Source of the DNA: Lachancea thermotolerans CBS 6340 | Taxonomy: Eukaryota; Ascomycota; Saccharomycetes; Saccharomycetales; Saccharomycetaceae | Reading direction: 5' to 3' | DNA length: 64,000 nt | NCBI RefSeq assembly: GCF_000142805.1 | Contig: NC_013083.1 | Span: 310,001 to 374,000 of the forward strand | Part shown: positions 1-9,922 of the stretch, in pieces | Numbering within the stretch: position 1 is the first letter of the stretch | Layout: the number at the start of each line of letters is the position of its first letter | Made by a program: the position numbers and the translations under genes | Notes under the pieces: generated by a model | What the model was told of the DNA's origin: nothing | The model's input: the letters and a program-made list of their open reading frames with translations, nothing else | Databases searched by the model: none

Positions 1-29
1 CTGACAACAAAACCTCAGGAACCCAGGCA

Positions 30-1811
30 ATGAATGCTTTTGACGAAAGCGACGAGGAAGATAACAACCCTTTCTCTGGTACGAACCACTTGTATGCGTC
101 GGGAATAGCTGCGGTTCATGAAGGCCAGGATGACTTCGTTCCGCCAGCAATATTGACAGATATACAGGAGAAGGAGGAGTCTAGAGAGGAGCTCATGAAT
201 CAGCTCTTTGGCGGCGAGACTAGCAACATAGTAGACTCGCAGCAAGACTCCGTTATAGGCTTGCAGAGTGAATACAGAGAGCCAAGCTTGGAAAGAGAAC
301 AGCCTCAGAGCGAAAGCCGGATTCCAACATTTTCCTCGCAGATTGAGGATCGCAAAATTAAAATAATCGATGCAGGTCACTTTAGGGACGCTTATGGAAA
401 GTACGCAATTGGCTACACTATAGAGTTTGCTGGCAAGCAGGTAGTCCGGCGGTACTCCGAGTTTGATACCCTCAGGCATGCTTTGTACCGTCTTCTACCA
501 ACAGTCATAGTGCCTCCAATCCCCTCTAAGCATCCATTAATAAGATACTTCCTAAATCCACTGAGCGCTGAGAAAGACATCCGAATCATTGAAAGAAGGA
601 AACGACTTTTATCCTTGTTTTTAAGCAATTGCTACGCCGTTGAAGAAATAAGGGAGCACGTCGTGTTCACTAAGTTTCTCGATCCCGAGCAGAACTGGAG
701 GAATGTTATCAACTCGCCTCCAATATCTATTATTCCCACTAACAACTTGCTTGCCCCGCCTCTGCAGCCGACTAAGCCAAGCCCGTTACATCTACTGCTT
801 CCAAATGTCACTTTATCAAGCAATCGCGGCGAAGACTACGAAATGTCCGAAGAGATGCTTGAAAAAGAGAGATGGTTCAAGGATACGGAAGATATTCTCA
901 AAAAGTTCGAGAAGGTTTTGCAACCGCTTGAAAAGACCTCTAAACAGAACCGGGTTCACTTTCAGTCCTTAGCGTCGTCACTAGCAGAGCTAGGCGCATA
1001 TTATAATGCATTCAGCTTAGAGGGGAACATTTTGACGATTAAAGATAAACTTCAGCTCGTGGATGAGCTTTCAAAAGGGATAGAAAAGGTGGGACAGGCC
1101 ATTGACGTTAACTATGTGAGTACTGAAATTGTGTCTGAGCACGTCATGACCCTAATAGAGGAGCCAGTTGCAGAAATGCTTCAGTTTATAGTGGAGGCTC
1201 GTTATGTGCTCCGCTTTCGGGCTTTAAAGATGACACAGTTTTGCATTGTTGATTCTACAATCAAGAAGAGGAAAGCCAGAATCAACGCTCTGCAAGAAGC
1301 ACAGGAGCAAATGCAAAGACTCGAAGAAGCACTGCGTCAAAATGCAGAACAGTCACCAACGGTCGCGCAGGCAGTTAAAAACATGGATAATAACGGCGCG
1401 GCGACGGCTGGCTCCGCCTCCTCGCCAAACCAAATGCCCCAAAATAAGGAGAGAGGCACGAATGGCTGGACAGACCTTTTCAAATCTAAGGGATCTCATA
1501 GGCCGCGTTCGTCCTCAACTGCCAAGGAGCTTGCGCCTCACCTTCTAAGCGACGACCAACGCAAAGAAGAAGTCGCTAAAATCACACAAGAGCTTCAAAA
1601 ACTGAATGAGTGCTTTAAGCTAATTACAAAAGACATATTACAGGTCAACAGCTCCGTTTCAAACAGCTTTCAACACCTTGTTAGCTACTTGAAAGACAGG
1701 TTTTCTGTAATCTTCAAGTCATTTGCACATGTTCTCCTTGTATGGCTCAAAGACTCCCTGCTAGCTTGGCAAAATGCCAGGGCAATGATCAATAACATAC
1801 AAGTTACCTAA
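30..1811 (+). CDS. SNX41: Sorting nexin Snx41, PX-BAR protein
   Basis: Predicted 593-residue sorting nexin. In yeast Snx41 pairs with Snx4 on endosomes to retrieve cargo such as the SNARE Snc1 to the Golgi. The acidic N terminus (residues 1-100) holds EEDNNPF and HLYASG, shared with S. cerevisiae Snx41. A PX phosphoinositide-binding domain spans about 107-222, with the RRYSEF signature at 140-145 and a proline-rich PPIPSKH loop near 172. The rest (about 270-590) is helical, as expected for a BAR region, broken by a Ser/Asn/Gly-rich linker near 450-500. Length is close to the S. cerevisiae protein (about 625). The ATG lies near the window edge, so an upstream extension cannot be excluded, but the N terminus matches the family. 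Atg20 is the nearest alternative; the neighbour RPN9 favours Snx41. Confidence 0.93.
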   Translation: MNAFDESDEEDNNPFSGTNHLYASGIAAVHEGQDDFVPPAILTDIQEKEESREELMNQLFGGETSNIVDSQQDSVIGLQSEYREPSLEREQPQSESRIPTFSSQIEDRKIKIIDAGHFRDAYGKYAIGYTIEFAGKQVVRRYSEFDTLRHALYRLLPTVIVPPIPSKHPLIRYFLNPLSAEKDIRIIERRKRLLSLFLSNCYAVEEIREHVVFTKFLDPEQNWRNVINSPPISIIPTNNLLAPPLQPTKPSPLHLLLPNVTLSSNRGEDYEMSEEMLEKERWFKDTEDILKKFEKVLQPLEKTSKQNRVHFQSLASSLAELGAYYNAFSLEGNILTIKDKLQLVDELSKGIEKVGQAIDVNYVSTEIVSEHVMTLIEEPVAEMLQFIVEARYVLRFRALKMTQFCIVDSTIKKRKARINALQEAQEQMQRLEEALRQNAEQSPTVAQAVKNMDNNGAATAGSASSPNQMPQNKERGTNGWTDLFKSKGSHRPRSSSTAKELAPHLLSDDQRKEEVAKITQELQKLNECFKLITKDILQVNSSVSNSFQHLVSYLKDRFSVIFKSFAHVLLVWLKDSLLAWQNARAMINNIQVT

Positions 1812-2024
1812 GGTTATTTATTTACAATGCCTAGCTTTTGCATCTTCATCGGCGCTTCATTATATGTTATCCCAGGACATAACTAAATACGTAGTCTTTT
1901 TAAGATGTCCTTTATAGTTGGTGAAGTTTGGGAACCTTAACAATTTTGCCACCTTAAGGAAAACATTGAAAACGGTGCACCAGTTACTGACTTGGGCTCA
2001 ATTTCTATCACTTCATCTTTCTCC
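1812..2024. promoter_or_regulatory. SNX41-RPN9 spacer with PACE box
   Basis: The RPN9 promoter lies in this short spacer. It contains TTTGCCACC at 1945-1953, which read on the minus strand is GGTGGCAAA, the proteasome-associated control element bound by Rpn4 in S. cerevisiae. It sits about 72 bp upstream of the RPN9 ATG, the usual place for PACE. An exact nine-base match next to a proteasome gene is unlikely to be chance. Binding is inferred. Confidence 0.85.
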
Positions 2025-3209
2025 ATGTCACAAGATATTGACACTATACTGAGCACTCTGAGGACCGAAGCAGACCCCGAGCTGGCCGGGCTGTTTTACG
2101 AGTTCGAGGATTTCTATGAACAGAAGCTATGGCATCAACTCACGGAACGCCTGGACGTCTTCTTTCATGATGAACGTTCATTACCTCTAAGATTAAGAGT
2201 TTACGACACTTTTGTGTCTAAGTTTCAAGACAAAATCAACCAACTAAAGTTGACCAACTTTCTGCTGCTGTCACTCAAGGACAACAGTGAGTCGCAAGAT
2301 GCATTGGATTATCTGACAGATCTGCAGAAGAGCTTCAAAGAAATGGATGAGAAAAAACAGAGAAACGACGGGCTGAAGTCCCACTATAGTGGAATTCTTC
2401 TGATAGACATCGAGATTGCACGGATTTACTTGGTTCAAGGAGACTTGGTTAAAGCTAGAGACTCACTAGATGAAATTGAGACCACCCTTGAATTCCAGGA
2501 TTCGCTGCCGCTGCAGGTTATCAGCGCGTTCTACTCGACGAGCGCCGAGTATTATTTGGCTAAGAAAGACTTCAACTCTTTTTACTACACAAGCTTGTTG
2601 TATCTATCGACAGCTGAGACTCTGAAGTCCTACCATGAGCTCTCTCCAGTTAAGCGTCAGCAGCTTGCTTACAACTTGTGCGTTGCAGCTCTTTTGGGCG
2701 ACAAGATTTATAACCTAGGTGAATTGCTGAACCATCCTATCATGGAGAGCATCTCCTCTGACCCTCAGTATGAATGGTTGTCTCAATTTTTACAAACCCT
2801 ATCGAATGGTGACTTTGATCAATTCGATAAACTTTCGAAGGAACGTGTGCCTCACGTACCCATATTGTCGGCTCACGAATCGTTCTTGAGACAAAAGATT
2901 TGCCTAATGACCTTAGTGGAAAGTGTGTTTGTGAAAAATATCAGAACCTTATCGTTCGACGATATTGCGGCTGCAACTCACCTGCCTAAGGACAATGTTG
3001 AACACTTGGTTATGAGAAGTATCAGTCTTGGTCTTTTGAAAGGCTCCATTGACCAAGTCAATGAATTGGTCACTGTTGCATGGGTTCAGCCACGTATTAT
3101 CAACGGGGACCAAATCAACAAAATGAAGCAAAGGCTTGTGGAGTGGAACGAAGAGGTTTCCAGCTTGGGCAAAAAAATTGAGGCTCGCGGAAAGAGCATC
3201 TGGGTCTAG
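2025..3209 (+). CDS. RPN9: 26S proteasome lid subunit Rpn9
   Basis: Predicted 394 residues, matching the 393 of S. cerevisiae Rpn9. Rpn9 is a non-ATPase lid subunit of the 19S regulatory particle and helps assemble the lid. The protein is almost wholly helical. The C-terminal third carries a PCI (PINT) winged-helix domain, seen from about residue 295 as FDDIAAAT, then VMRSISLGLLKG, then WVQPRII. The ATG at 2025 (MSQDIDTIL) is chosen because the frame upstream has only non-ATG starts. The gene ends 67 bp before the convergent BNA7. The PACE box upstream places it in the Rpn4 proteasome regulon. S. cerevisiae has the same SNX41-RPN9-BNA7-TIF35 order. Confidence 0.96.
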   Translation: MSQDIDTILSTLRTEADPELAGLFYEFEDFYEQKLWHQLTERLDVFFHDERSLPLRLRVYDTFVSKFQDKINQLKLTNFLLLSLKDNSESQDALDYLTDLQKSFKEMDEKKQRNDGLKSHYSGILLIDIEIARIYLVQGDLVKARDSLDEIETTLEFQDSLPLQVISAFYSTSAEYYLAKKDFNSFYYTSLLYLSTAETLKSYHELSPVKRQQLAYNLCVAALLGDKIYNLGELLNHPIMESISSDPQYEWLSQFLQTLSNGDFDQFDKLSKERVPHVPILSAHESFLRQKICLMTLVESVFVKNIRTLSFDDIAAATHLPKDNVEHLVMRSISLGLLKGSIDQVNELVTVAWVQPRIINGDQINKMKQRLVEWNEEVSSLGKKIEARGKSIWV

Positions 3210-3276
3210 AGCTTTGTTACGAATGAAAACGGTTCTAGGGCTTTTTCTAATAGAAACGAGGCCGCCTCCTCCTTCT

Positions 3277-4026
3277 TCAATGCATCTGCATCGTGTGTAG
3301 AATATATTGCGCTACCTTTGCGTTAGAGTACACCTCATTATGTTCACCGAAGTCACTCCAGTAGCTTTGGAATGGTTGTTTGAGTTTCTGTAAGGTAGCG
3401 CAGAGGTAGTTGCTCTGCAGGGGAGAAAGCAGCTCGTCACGATACGAGTGGATTACATAAATATCAGCATTTAATGGGATGATCACTTGAGACTGTTCGG
3501 GGTCATCGTAGTCTTCAATTTGTTCAAAAGCCTGTGAAACAAAGTAATCGTAACTAGGATACTCCTCTAGCAACTTTGAAAGCGAATAGATGCCGTCAAC
3601 TAGATAGCACTTTTTTAACAATTTCCTAAGGAGCTTCAGCTCTGCAGAAGATGCGAAGGATTCTGCGTTAGCAAGACCAGGGATCCCACTTAGCACCTGC
3701 CAAACCAATGTAGCGCCCACTGAGTGTCCCATTAGATTGAGCTCCTCGATCCCCTCTTGTTCGACTAGCTTCACCAGATTTTCAATGACATCGTAAATGT
3801 GAGCCGGATGTTTAACTGCTGGAGAAAGACGGTACTCAATGGCATAAATAGAGAAAGAAGGGTTCCCATTAGCTAAATCGAGCAGACACCGCGAGAATTC
3901 GTCAAAGTCGTGAGGTGTATTGTTCTTATCGATCCAAGCGCCGCCATGGATGAAGACGATTGCGCAATGAACAGGGGATGTCTGTTGAGATCTGTAGAAG
4001 GTGACGGTTTCCTCGAATTTCGCCAT
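3277..4026 (-). CDS. BNA7: Kynurenine formamidase Bna7 (alpha/beta hydrolase)
   Basis: Predicted 249 residues (about 261 in S. cerevisiae). Bna7 hydrolyses N-formylkynurenine to kynurenine and formate, the second step of de novo NAD synthesis from tryptophan. Visible motifs are the oxyanion-hole HGGAW at 27-31 and the nucleophile elbow GHSVG at 100-104, so Ser102 is the predicted nucleophile. The C-terminal segments SYRDELLSP and FGEHNEVY supply a plausible Asp and His. The frame starts at an ATG giving MAKFEETVTF. It converges on RPN9 and runs in the same direction as TIF35 upstream. The order fits the chromosome IV block. Confidence 0.93.
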   Translation of the reverse strand: MAKFEETVTFYRSQQTSPVHCAIVFIHGGAWIDKNNTPHDFDEFSRCLLDLANGNPSFSIYAIEYRLSPAVKHPAHIYDVIENLVKLVEQEGIEELNLMGHSVGATLVWQVLSGIPGLANAESFASSAELKLLRKLLKKCYLVDGIYSLSKLLEEYPSYDYFVSQAFEQIEDYDDPEQSQVIIPLNADIYVIHSYRDELLSPLQSNYLCATLQKLKQPFQSYWSDFGEHNEVYSNAKVAQYILHTMQMH

Positions 4027-4166
4027 TGCCAGTCGACGATCGGGCGCGATCTCGAAAGTATCTTAAAAAACTGAAAAACTAACGTAAATGAATCATTTCG
4101 TTTATGTAACACGTATATGGTACAGGTTAAAGGCTCGGTGCAGCTTTATATGGTGGCTAGAATCTC

Positions 4167-5009
4167 TTACTCCTTAACTTTTGGCTTGGACCAGTCCGCG
4201 TTCAGAATCAAGTTCATGAAACCTCTGCCGTTCAAGAAGTTCAGAGCGGTCTCGGCAATCTCTTCGGTCTCGAAAGTGACGTAAGCGATACCTCTGGACC
4301 TGCCGGTTTCCCTATTCCTCACGACCACTACCTTTGGAATTCTGCCGAATGGGAACAGCAACTCGTACCTCAGAGTGTTCTCATCGGCGTTCTCGTTCAA
4401 CTGCATGATCTTCAAAGTCTTAGCGTCATCACGCTCTCTCTGGTCCCTGTAGGCATCAAAGTTGTTGTTCGAAGATGGATCTCTAGCACCGGCACGGCGA
4501 GAAGGAGGAACGTACTTGCCACCAATGATGCTGCCAGTTTCGAGGGCGCCGGCGGCGGCCTCAGACTCGACTGCAGGGTCGGCCGCAGCGGAGCTCGCAG
4601 CGGCAGCAGAGGCGTCACCCAAAGTGTCCTTGAAAGGACAGTGCATGGTATAATGGTTACCACCACAGGTTCTACAGGTGATCAGCTTCTCGCCACCCTT
4701 GGCCTCCTTCGCCTTTTGCTCTTCTTCCTCTTCCAATTTCTTCCACGACGTGCCCAATCTAAGCAACAACTCTTCGCCAAGCTGTGTGGTCGAGTAGTCT
4801 GGGCCTGGTGCAGAGTTAGCTTCCGCGCCAAACTTCTTCCAGTGCTTTCTTGATGCCACAGACTTGTTCACTTTTTCTGTCACTTTTATTTCACGGACCT
4901 TCTGCGTCACTCTGAGCTTCTTGCCATTCTCGACCCTGTAGGAAACGACGGTCTTCGTTCCATCTGGGTTCTCCAACACTTGGGTGGGGGGCACTGATAC
5001 TTCCGACAT
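4167..5009 (-). CDS. TIF35: Translation initiation factor eIF3g (Tif35)
   Basis: Predicted 280 residues (274 in S. cerevisiae). eIF3g is a core eIF3 subunit that binds eIF3i and acts in scanning and reinitiation. The N-terminal half includes RKHWKKFG near 54-61 and a zinc knuckle with C112, C115, H119 and C124. An Ala-rich linker at 133-155 precedes KYVPPSRR. The C-terminal RRM spans about 198-275, with RNP2 at LKIMQLN and RNP1 at [10 protein letters not shown] (237-246). All family parts are present in order. The ATG is at a clear boundary, and upstream sequence is T-rich without an obvious TATA. Confidence 0.97.
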   Translation of the reverse strand: MSEVSVPPTQVLENPDGTKTVVSYRVENGKKLRVTQKVREIKVTEKVNKSVASRKHWKKFGAEANSAPGPDYSTTQLGEELLLRLGTSWKKLEEEEEQKAKEAKGGEKLITCRTCGGNHYTMHCPFKDTLGDASAAAASSAAADPAVESEAAAGALETGSIIGGKYVPPSRRAGARDPSSNNNFDAYRDQRERDDAKTLKIMQLNENADENTLRYELLFPFGRIPKVVVVRNRETGRSRGIAYVTFETEEIAETALNFLNGRGFMNLILNADWSKPKVKE

Positions 5010-6269
5010 GCTAAATGCGGGATGGGCTTCGGTTCCTTATACTCTTACAAAAAGAGTCGATCTTCATCTCACCTCTAAGAAGCTTTTCCAAATTTTTTTC
5101 GCCCGCATCTTAAAATTTTTATTCGTGACCGATGATTAGACTTCGTTGCTCGTTGAAAATGAAGTCAGGCACGTGACTGCAAGATATATCTTCAAACATG
5201 GCTTCGCGATGCCAATCGTACCATGGTCTCACGCAAGCTCCCAATGTCTCACATTTAGTGCCATTCGTTGCTCTTCACGTGCTTTGTTCGCGTGTGCGGG
5301 TTTAACATGGGTGCGTGTAGACCTCAAACAACGATCGTTTTGTTCTGTTTGCGCTCTAGGTGCATTAAGCGCTCCACACCGAGTCCTTCTAAATATTTCT
5401 TCTTGTTCGCGCCAAGGCATTGGTGGGCCCAAATAAGTCTAGCCGATGTTGCTTGCGGTAGGTACCATCGCGCCAATAGCCCAGTTGCGGTTGGTAACAA
5501 CGTCCGCTTCCCTGCTCCACATGTAATCACGTCTCTGCCACAATGAAGTGCAAGAACGCATGCTGAGCACTGTCATATTTCGTTTTTCACGGTGTTTGTG
5601 ATGGTGCTCAAAACTCACAAGTTTCACAGGCTCTCCAATGCTTGAAAGATCGACTGTCATGATTGTGAAAGTTGCCCACAAATGATCCAATTTTGATATC
5701 AAAACAACGTTGGTATTCCTCTAATGCGTTTCAGGTTTCAAACATGCACATTGAACTTTATTACTCACGCTTCCGGATATTAGCCGCCGACACCTCCGAT
5801 TCTGTGAGAAGTCAAGTTTCCTTGAGGTTGAAGAGATAATGAAGCGTGAAAAGAGTAAGCTTGGAACATTTAGTCATTTAGCAAGTGCGTTGGCCTCAAA
5901 GGAGTGTGGCGTGGCTAATAAAATTAATTGAGCGTAGCGCTCCCGCCTAACCCAGGTCTTTGTGCACCGCTCAGCCTCAAAAATCACAAATTATATGCTA
6001 CTCAAATCAAAGAATCTCCCAACTAGCACTTTCTGAAGGTGCGGATAGTTTGTGAAACTAATTGGCAATAGAGATGGTACTTGTAGCCGCTGAAGATTGG
6101 ACAACTTTCCATGTCGAAGGTCAATTACGTTGGTAGCGATAACTCAAAAAATTTCATACATCCATCGCCAACCATTCAGACAAAATCCTTCAAGATCTCG
6201 ACAAATTAGCCCTTATTGAGCCTGCCTTCCCCGAGCACCGAGCTTGTGCATTGCCCTTTCCAAGTTTCC
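5010..6269. other. 1.26 kb spacer between TIF35 and MRPL39
   Basis: This stretch separates two divergent housekeeping genes and is much longer than most spacers here. I find no tRNA, no convincing ORF (those present are short, mostly start without ATG, and resemble nothing) and no AT-rich centromere core. It holds a CACGTG at 5170-5175, close to TIF35, and a perfect URS1-type site at 5781-5790. A 30-codon ATG reading frame begins at 5839 but is too short to support. Confidence 0.6.
5781..5790 (+). promoter_or_regulatory. URS1 (Ume6-type) site, TAGCCGCCGA
   Basis: The ten bases equal the URS1 element as I recall it from S. cerevisiae SPO13 and other early meiotic genes, where Ume6 represses in growth and activates with Ime1 in meiosis. 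It lies 480 bp before MRPL39 and 770 bp before TIF35; neither is a known meiotic gene. Function is inferred from the match only. Confidence 0.55.
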
Positions 6270-6482
6270 ATGGCTAAACAAAAATCGAAGAACTCTGTCA
6301 TCAAGCTTCTTTCCACCGCGGCGACCGGGTTTGCAAGACAAATTACTATCACAAGAGGTGCGCCTCTGGTAACGCAGGTGCGGTATGATCCAGTCGCCAA
6401 GCGTCATGTCCTTTTCAAAGAAGCCAAGAAACGCAAGGTTGCAGAGAGAAAGCCTCTCGATTTCCGCAGGACATTTAAATAG
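6270..6482 (+). CDS. MRPL39: Mitochondrial ribosomal protein bL33m (Mrpl39)
   Basis: Predicted 70 residues, the same length as S. cerevisiae Mrpl39. It is a structural protein of the mitochondrial large subunit, homologous to bacterial bL33. The sequence is very basic. It starts [20 protein letters not shown] and ends [16 protein letters not shown], with the bL33-type core [16 protein letters not shown]. The in-frame stretch upstream (6216-6269) has no ATG, so the ATG at 6270 is used. Its divergent position next to SPT5 repeats the YML009C-YML010W order of S. cerevisiae. Confidence 0.93.
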   Translation: MAKQKSKNSVIKLLSTAATGFARQITITRGAPLVTQVRYDPVAKRHVLFKEAKKRKVAERKPLDFRRTFK

Positions 6483-6664
6483 CCTTGTATGCATTGCATT
6501 GCCTTTGCGCTTCGCCTGTACATAGAACACCTACTAGGGCCTGGAGCTGCGCTCCGCGGTCTCAGTTAATTAAAACATTACACTATAAAATAACAGATAC
6601 GTTAACTACTACTCTTGACTTGGCAAGAGCAAGATGCCACCACTGGCGGGAGCGGGATGCGACC

Positions 6665-9600
6665 CTAGCGGCCGCCCCACGTGCTGTTTCCACCGTAAGA
6701 CGACACGTTGCCTTGGTCGCCCCACGCGGATTTGTTGCCACTATTCTCATTCCTCCACGTCGAATTACCGCCCTCACGGTTGGCCTCTCTGCTAGTGCCG
6801 CCTCCCCATGTCGAGGTGCCGCCATCGCGGTTGCCCCACACGGATCCGCCGCCATGACTGGACTTGTCGCCGCCCCAGGTTGATACTCCGCCATTGTTAT
6901 CGCCTCCCGAGGCCCATGTAGAAGCACCCCCCCAGCTGGATTTGTTTCCCCACGCGGATGCTCCGCCCCAGGTCGAAGTAGCACCTGCGCCTTGGCCACC
7001 CCAAGCTGAGGCGCCGCCACCTTGGCCAGCGCCGCCCCAAGTGGACGCACCTCCCTGGCCACCCCAAGTAGATGCACCACCCCAGGCAGAAGCGCCTCCT
7101 TGGCCTCCGGAGTTAACTGCTGGCGTTTTACCTCCATCGAACGAGTTCCAGCCAGGTGTCATGCCTCCTGACAATGCAGAAGAGCCTGGTCCGCCGGCTC
7201 CGATAGGCATACCGCCTGTTGCCATGTTTCGTGGCGCACTGACATAGCTGGGACCAATTCTGGCATTTGGCGTCCTACCACGCCTGTTAACGAGCTCATC
7301 ATACGTGATACCATCGCCACCTTCTTTATTGTAGTACATCAGCTTGCGTTTGTCCATCGTAATGTGCTTGTTTTTGGAGTGTAACTCGATAGTGGCTTTT
7401 TCCCCATTCACGTCTTTTACAATACCAAGTTGGCCCTTGTAGCCTGCAGAGCGAATTCTTACAGTCTTCCCAAGAGCAACGTCGCGGCCAACACTAGCTT
7501 GTTGAGCGGATTGCTGAGGAGGGCGCATTTTCGCTACCACGTCAGGATTCATCCTACTGAGGTCCATGCTACCAACGCCCGCTATCAGATTGTCCTTTGA
7601 GGCAACAGCTTCCACGTTCATTGGATTCACGACAAACACACCGGCATTTTCGGTTATCTTTTTCGAGACAATAAAGATCTGCTGGGTTTGAATGTACAGC
7701 ACTTGACCTTCTCTACGCGCACCGACCTTTTCTACCACTGTGTCACCAATTTTGATTTCTCTGCCTTTATTATCCACAGTAGTGAGCCTTGAACGGGCAG
7801 TGTTGATTTTTTTCAAAATAGAACCTTTGGTAATCGTAGAAACCTTTCCTGTGTCGTCGAGGATTTTGAAGATATCGTGCCCAGCTTGAATAACACAAGC
7901 CACGTTTTTCGCACTGAGCTCAACTATGTCGTGGAGAGCATATTCACTTGAGGTTGGGGTCGAATCCATGGACTTGCTTAAGTTGTTTGCCGAAATGGTC
8001 AAGTTGGCTCTGGTTTGGTCAGAGACAAAGGTTACTTGTCCATTCTTCACCGCTAGCACAAGACCTGCATCTCCTTGATGGTCACCTCCTACAACTGTGA
8101 CGTGATCACCGGCTTCGAAGATTTTCCGCAAGGAGGAAATAGGGAATTCTAGCGCTTTCATGCCAAGTTGTGGCAGATTCACTGCAATAATGTCCATTGA
8201 TGTTCTTGTCACAAAACCTTTGGAGCCTTTTTGTTCTCCGCTCAGAACCTCAACTCGGTCTCCTATCTGGAAAGTAACCTTAGCGGCTTGCGCCTTCTTT
8301 ATTGTTTGGGAAATGGTGGTCAGGTCTAGGTTCCCCTCCTTGCTACCAAACCTGGCCAACTCTTCAACCGAGGGCTGGATGTTCTTAGTTTCCAGGTATT
8401 GAATTCTAAAGGACTTGAACAAATAACCATCGACATAGTCATCATTTCTGTAGGTGAAGTGCCTGTCGTCTCTTTTGTACAGATTGGCCTGGTCCATCCT
8501 CAAAGCCATCGTAGGGTTAAAGAGCTGGGGCGGAGGCCTCTGGGCAAAAGTAGGTCTCTTCTGTTTTCTAGTGTTCGTATCGGCATCGATCTCGTCGTTC
8601 TTACCGTAATCAAGACGAGGAACAATTTTGAGTAAAACCTCTAAATTATTTTCACTAATTTGGTCCACAACAGCCAAATCTCCCTTGTAAATGCCCCTCT
8701 TAATGCGCACGTAACTTCCCTCTTCAAGTCTAACATCATCTGACTTATCTGGCTTTAACAGTAGCGGCAGCTCCTGAACCGGAATTAGAAGCTTTTGAGC
8801 AGGATAAATATCTGGGACACCTGTGGTGAATTTCTCAATAACAGACTGCTTGGGAGCTTCAATATAGATTCTTCCGGAATAGTTGTCTCTCTGAAAAATA
8901 GACATGATTTTCAACTTTTTGTTTCCCATAGACTTGTCAAGATTGAACTTCTTTTTCAGCAGCTTTCTAACAATCTCTTTTTCTCTTCCAGGTCTACACC
9001 TCACACCCCAAATTGTAGCTGTGTCAACACTAGGCAGCAAGAATCTTTGGGGGACATACCCATCCTGAGCTGCCGCACGATATTGCTTGGAGCTGCTTCT
9101 TCCGTAACGCTCTCTCAATTCTTTGGCAAGTTTTTGCGCATCTTCTTCTGAGCTCTTGTTCAGGTTCTGGTCGAGCTGCCGGTGGAGCCGATCGTCTCTA
9201 CCAGTTGGTCCCGCGGTTTCTTCTTCTTCTTCATCGCCACGAGTGATGAAACCCTCGCGAACTAGTTCAGATTCTTCGTCATCCTCTTCGTCTTCTTCGT
9301 CATCGCTGACTTCTGCTTCGATATCTAAAAATCTGTTCCGCTCGCGGCGCTGCTTCTTCCTAGGACCAGCTTCGTCATCGTCATCTTCGTCGTCGTCGTC
9401 ATCTTCGTCGTCGTCGTCATCGTCGAGTTCGCCTTCTTCCTCCCCAGCAGCTTGTTCATCCTCAAGTGCTTTACTTTCGGGCCCCGTACTTTCTTGGTTG
9501 TCAGTAGCTGCGCTAGAGCCCTCGTCTTCGGACTCACGAGGCCTTTTTTTATCGCCCGTTTGTGACTCTGCGTTTTCTGAGCTTTCTTGCTCGCTAGCCT

Positions 9601-9922
9601 TTGTGTCTGGCTGTTCTGCGCTTTCTGCTACTTGCTGACCCGCGTTTTCGGCTGTTTCTCCATTGGACATTCTCGCTTCGTCATTGCTAGGTTCATTCGT
9701 TTCTATTTTGGGCTCATCTGTGTCGACTTGCTGTTGCCCAGTTCCTAGGGCGCTTTGTGCAGCCTCGCGGTTCTCGGCTGTGCTAGCGTCTGTCAAAGGC
9801 AATTTGTTTTCGAGTTGTGACTGGTCCTCCCCTGTCTCTTGCTGGTGGTCTTTGACGTTTGGGTTTTCAACATTTCCGATCTCTGTTGCCAGGCTCGGCT
9901 GTTGATTGGTTTCTTCAGCCAT
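6665..9922 (-). CDS. SPT5: Transcription elongation factor Spt5
   Basis: Predicted 1085 residues (1063 in S. cerevisiae). Spt5 with Spt4 forms DSIF, which clamps RNA polymerases I and II and couples elongation to capping and chromatin factors. In order: a Glu/Gln-rich N terminus; a long Asp/Glu tract (about 165-200, seen as D runs before EAGPRKKQRR); the conserved NRFLDIEAEVSDDE; the NGN domain starting at TIWGVRCRPG; several KOW domains, including EEGSYVRIKRGIYKGDLA and GKTVRIRSAGYKGQLGIV; then a Gly/Ser/Trp-rich C-terminal repeat region of STWGG/SAWGG units, the Bur1 phosphorylation target. The ATG at 9922 (MAEETNQQ) is chosen because the extension upstream begins at a TTG. Confidence 0.97.
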   Translation of the reverse strand: MAEETNQQPSLATEIGNVENPNVKDHQQETGEDQSQLENKLPLTDASTAENREAAQSALGTGQQQVDTDEPKIETNEPSNDEARMSNGETAENAGQQVAESAEQPDTKASEQESSENAESQTGDKKRPRESEDEGSSAATDNQESTGPESKALEDEQAAGEEEGELDDDDDDEDDDDDEDDDDEAGPRKKQRRERNRFLDIEAEVSDDEEDEEDDEESELVREGFITRGDEEEEETAGPTGRDDRLHRQLDQNLNKSSEEDAQKLAKELRERYGRSSSKQYRAAAQDGYVPQRFLLPSVDTATIWGVRCRPGREKEIVRKLLKKKFNLDKSMGNKKLKIMSIFQRDNYSGRIYIEAPKQSVIEKFTTGVPDIYPAQKLLIPVQELPLLLKPDKSDDVRLEEGSYVRIKRGIYKGDLAVVDQISENNLEVLLKIVPRLDYGKNDEIDADTNTRKQKRPTFAQRPPPQLFNPTMALRMDQANLYKRDDRHFTYRNDDYVDGYLFKSFRIQYLETKNIQPSVEELARFGSKEGNLDLTTISQTIKKAQAAKVTFQIGDRVEVLSGEQKGSKGFVTRTSMDIIAVNLPQLGMKALEFPISSLRKIFEAGDHVTVVGGDHQGDAGLVLAVKNGQVTFVSDQTRANLTISANNLSKSMDSTPTSSEYALHDIVELSAKNVACVIQAGHDIFKILDDTGKVSTITKGSILKKINTARSRLTTVDNKGREIKIGDTVVEKVGARREGQVLYIQTQQIFIVSKKITENAGVFVVNPMNVEAVASKDNLIAGVGSMDLSRMNPDVVAKMRPPQQSAQQASVGRDVALGKTVRIRSAGYKGQLGIVKDVNGEKATIELHSKNKHITMDKRKLMYYNKEGGDGITYDELVNRRGRTPNARIGPSYVSAPRNMATGGMPIGAGGPGSSALSGGMTPGWNSFDGGKTPAVNSGGQGGASAWGGASTWGGQGGASTWGGAGQGGGASAWGGQGAGATSTWGGASAWGNKSSWGGASTWASGGDNNGGVSTWGGDKSSHGGGSVWGNRDGGTSTWGGGTSREANREGGNSTWRNENSGNKSAWGDQGNVSSYGGNSTWGGR
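6668..7110 (-). repeat. Spt5 C-terminal STWGG/SAWGG repeats
   Basis: Imperfect short repeats encode many copies of (S/T)(T/A)WGG separated by Gly, Gln and Ala. On the plus strand they appear as recurring CCCC-A/C-GT/GC-GG blocks. They form the Spt5 CTR, whose Ser/Thr residues are phosphorylated by Bur1 in S. cerevisiae and recruit the Paf1 complex. Repeats of this type vary in copy number between species. Confidence 0.85.

Noticed and set aside
9123-9638. Plus-strand 171-codon Ser-rich frame over SPT5
   Set aside because: It is the antisense of the Asp/Glu and TCT/TCG-rich tract of SPT5; long open frames opposite acidic repeats are expected.
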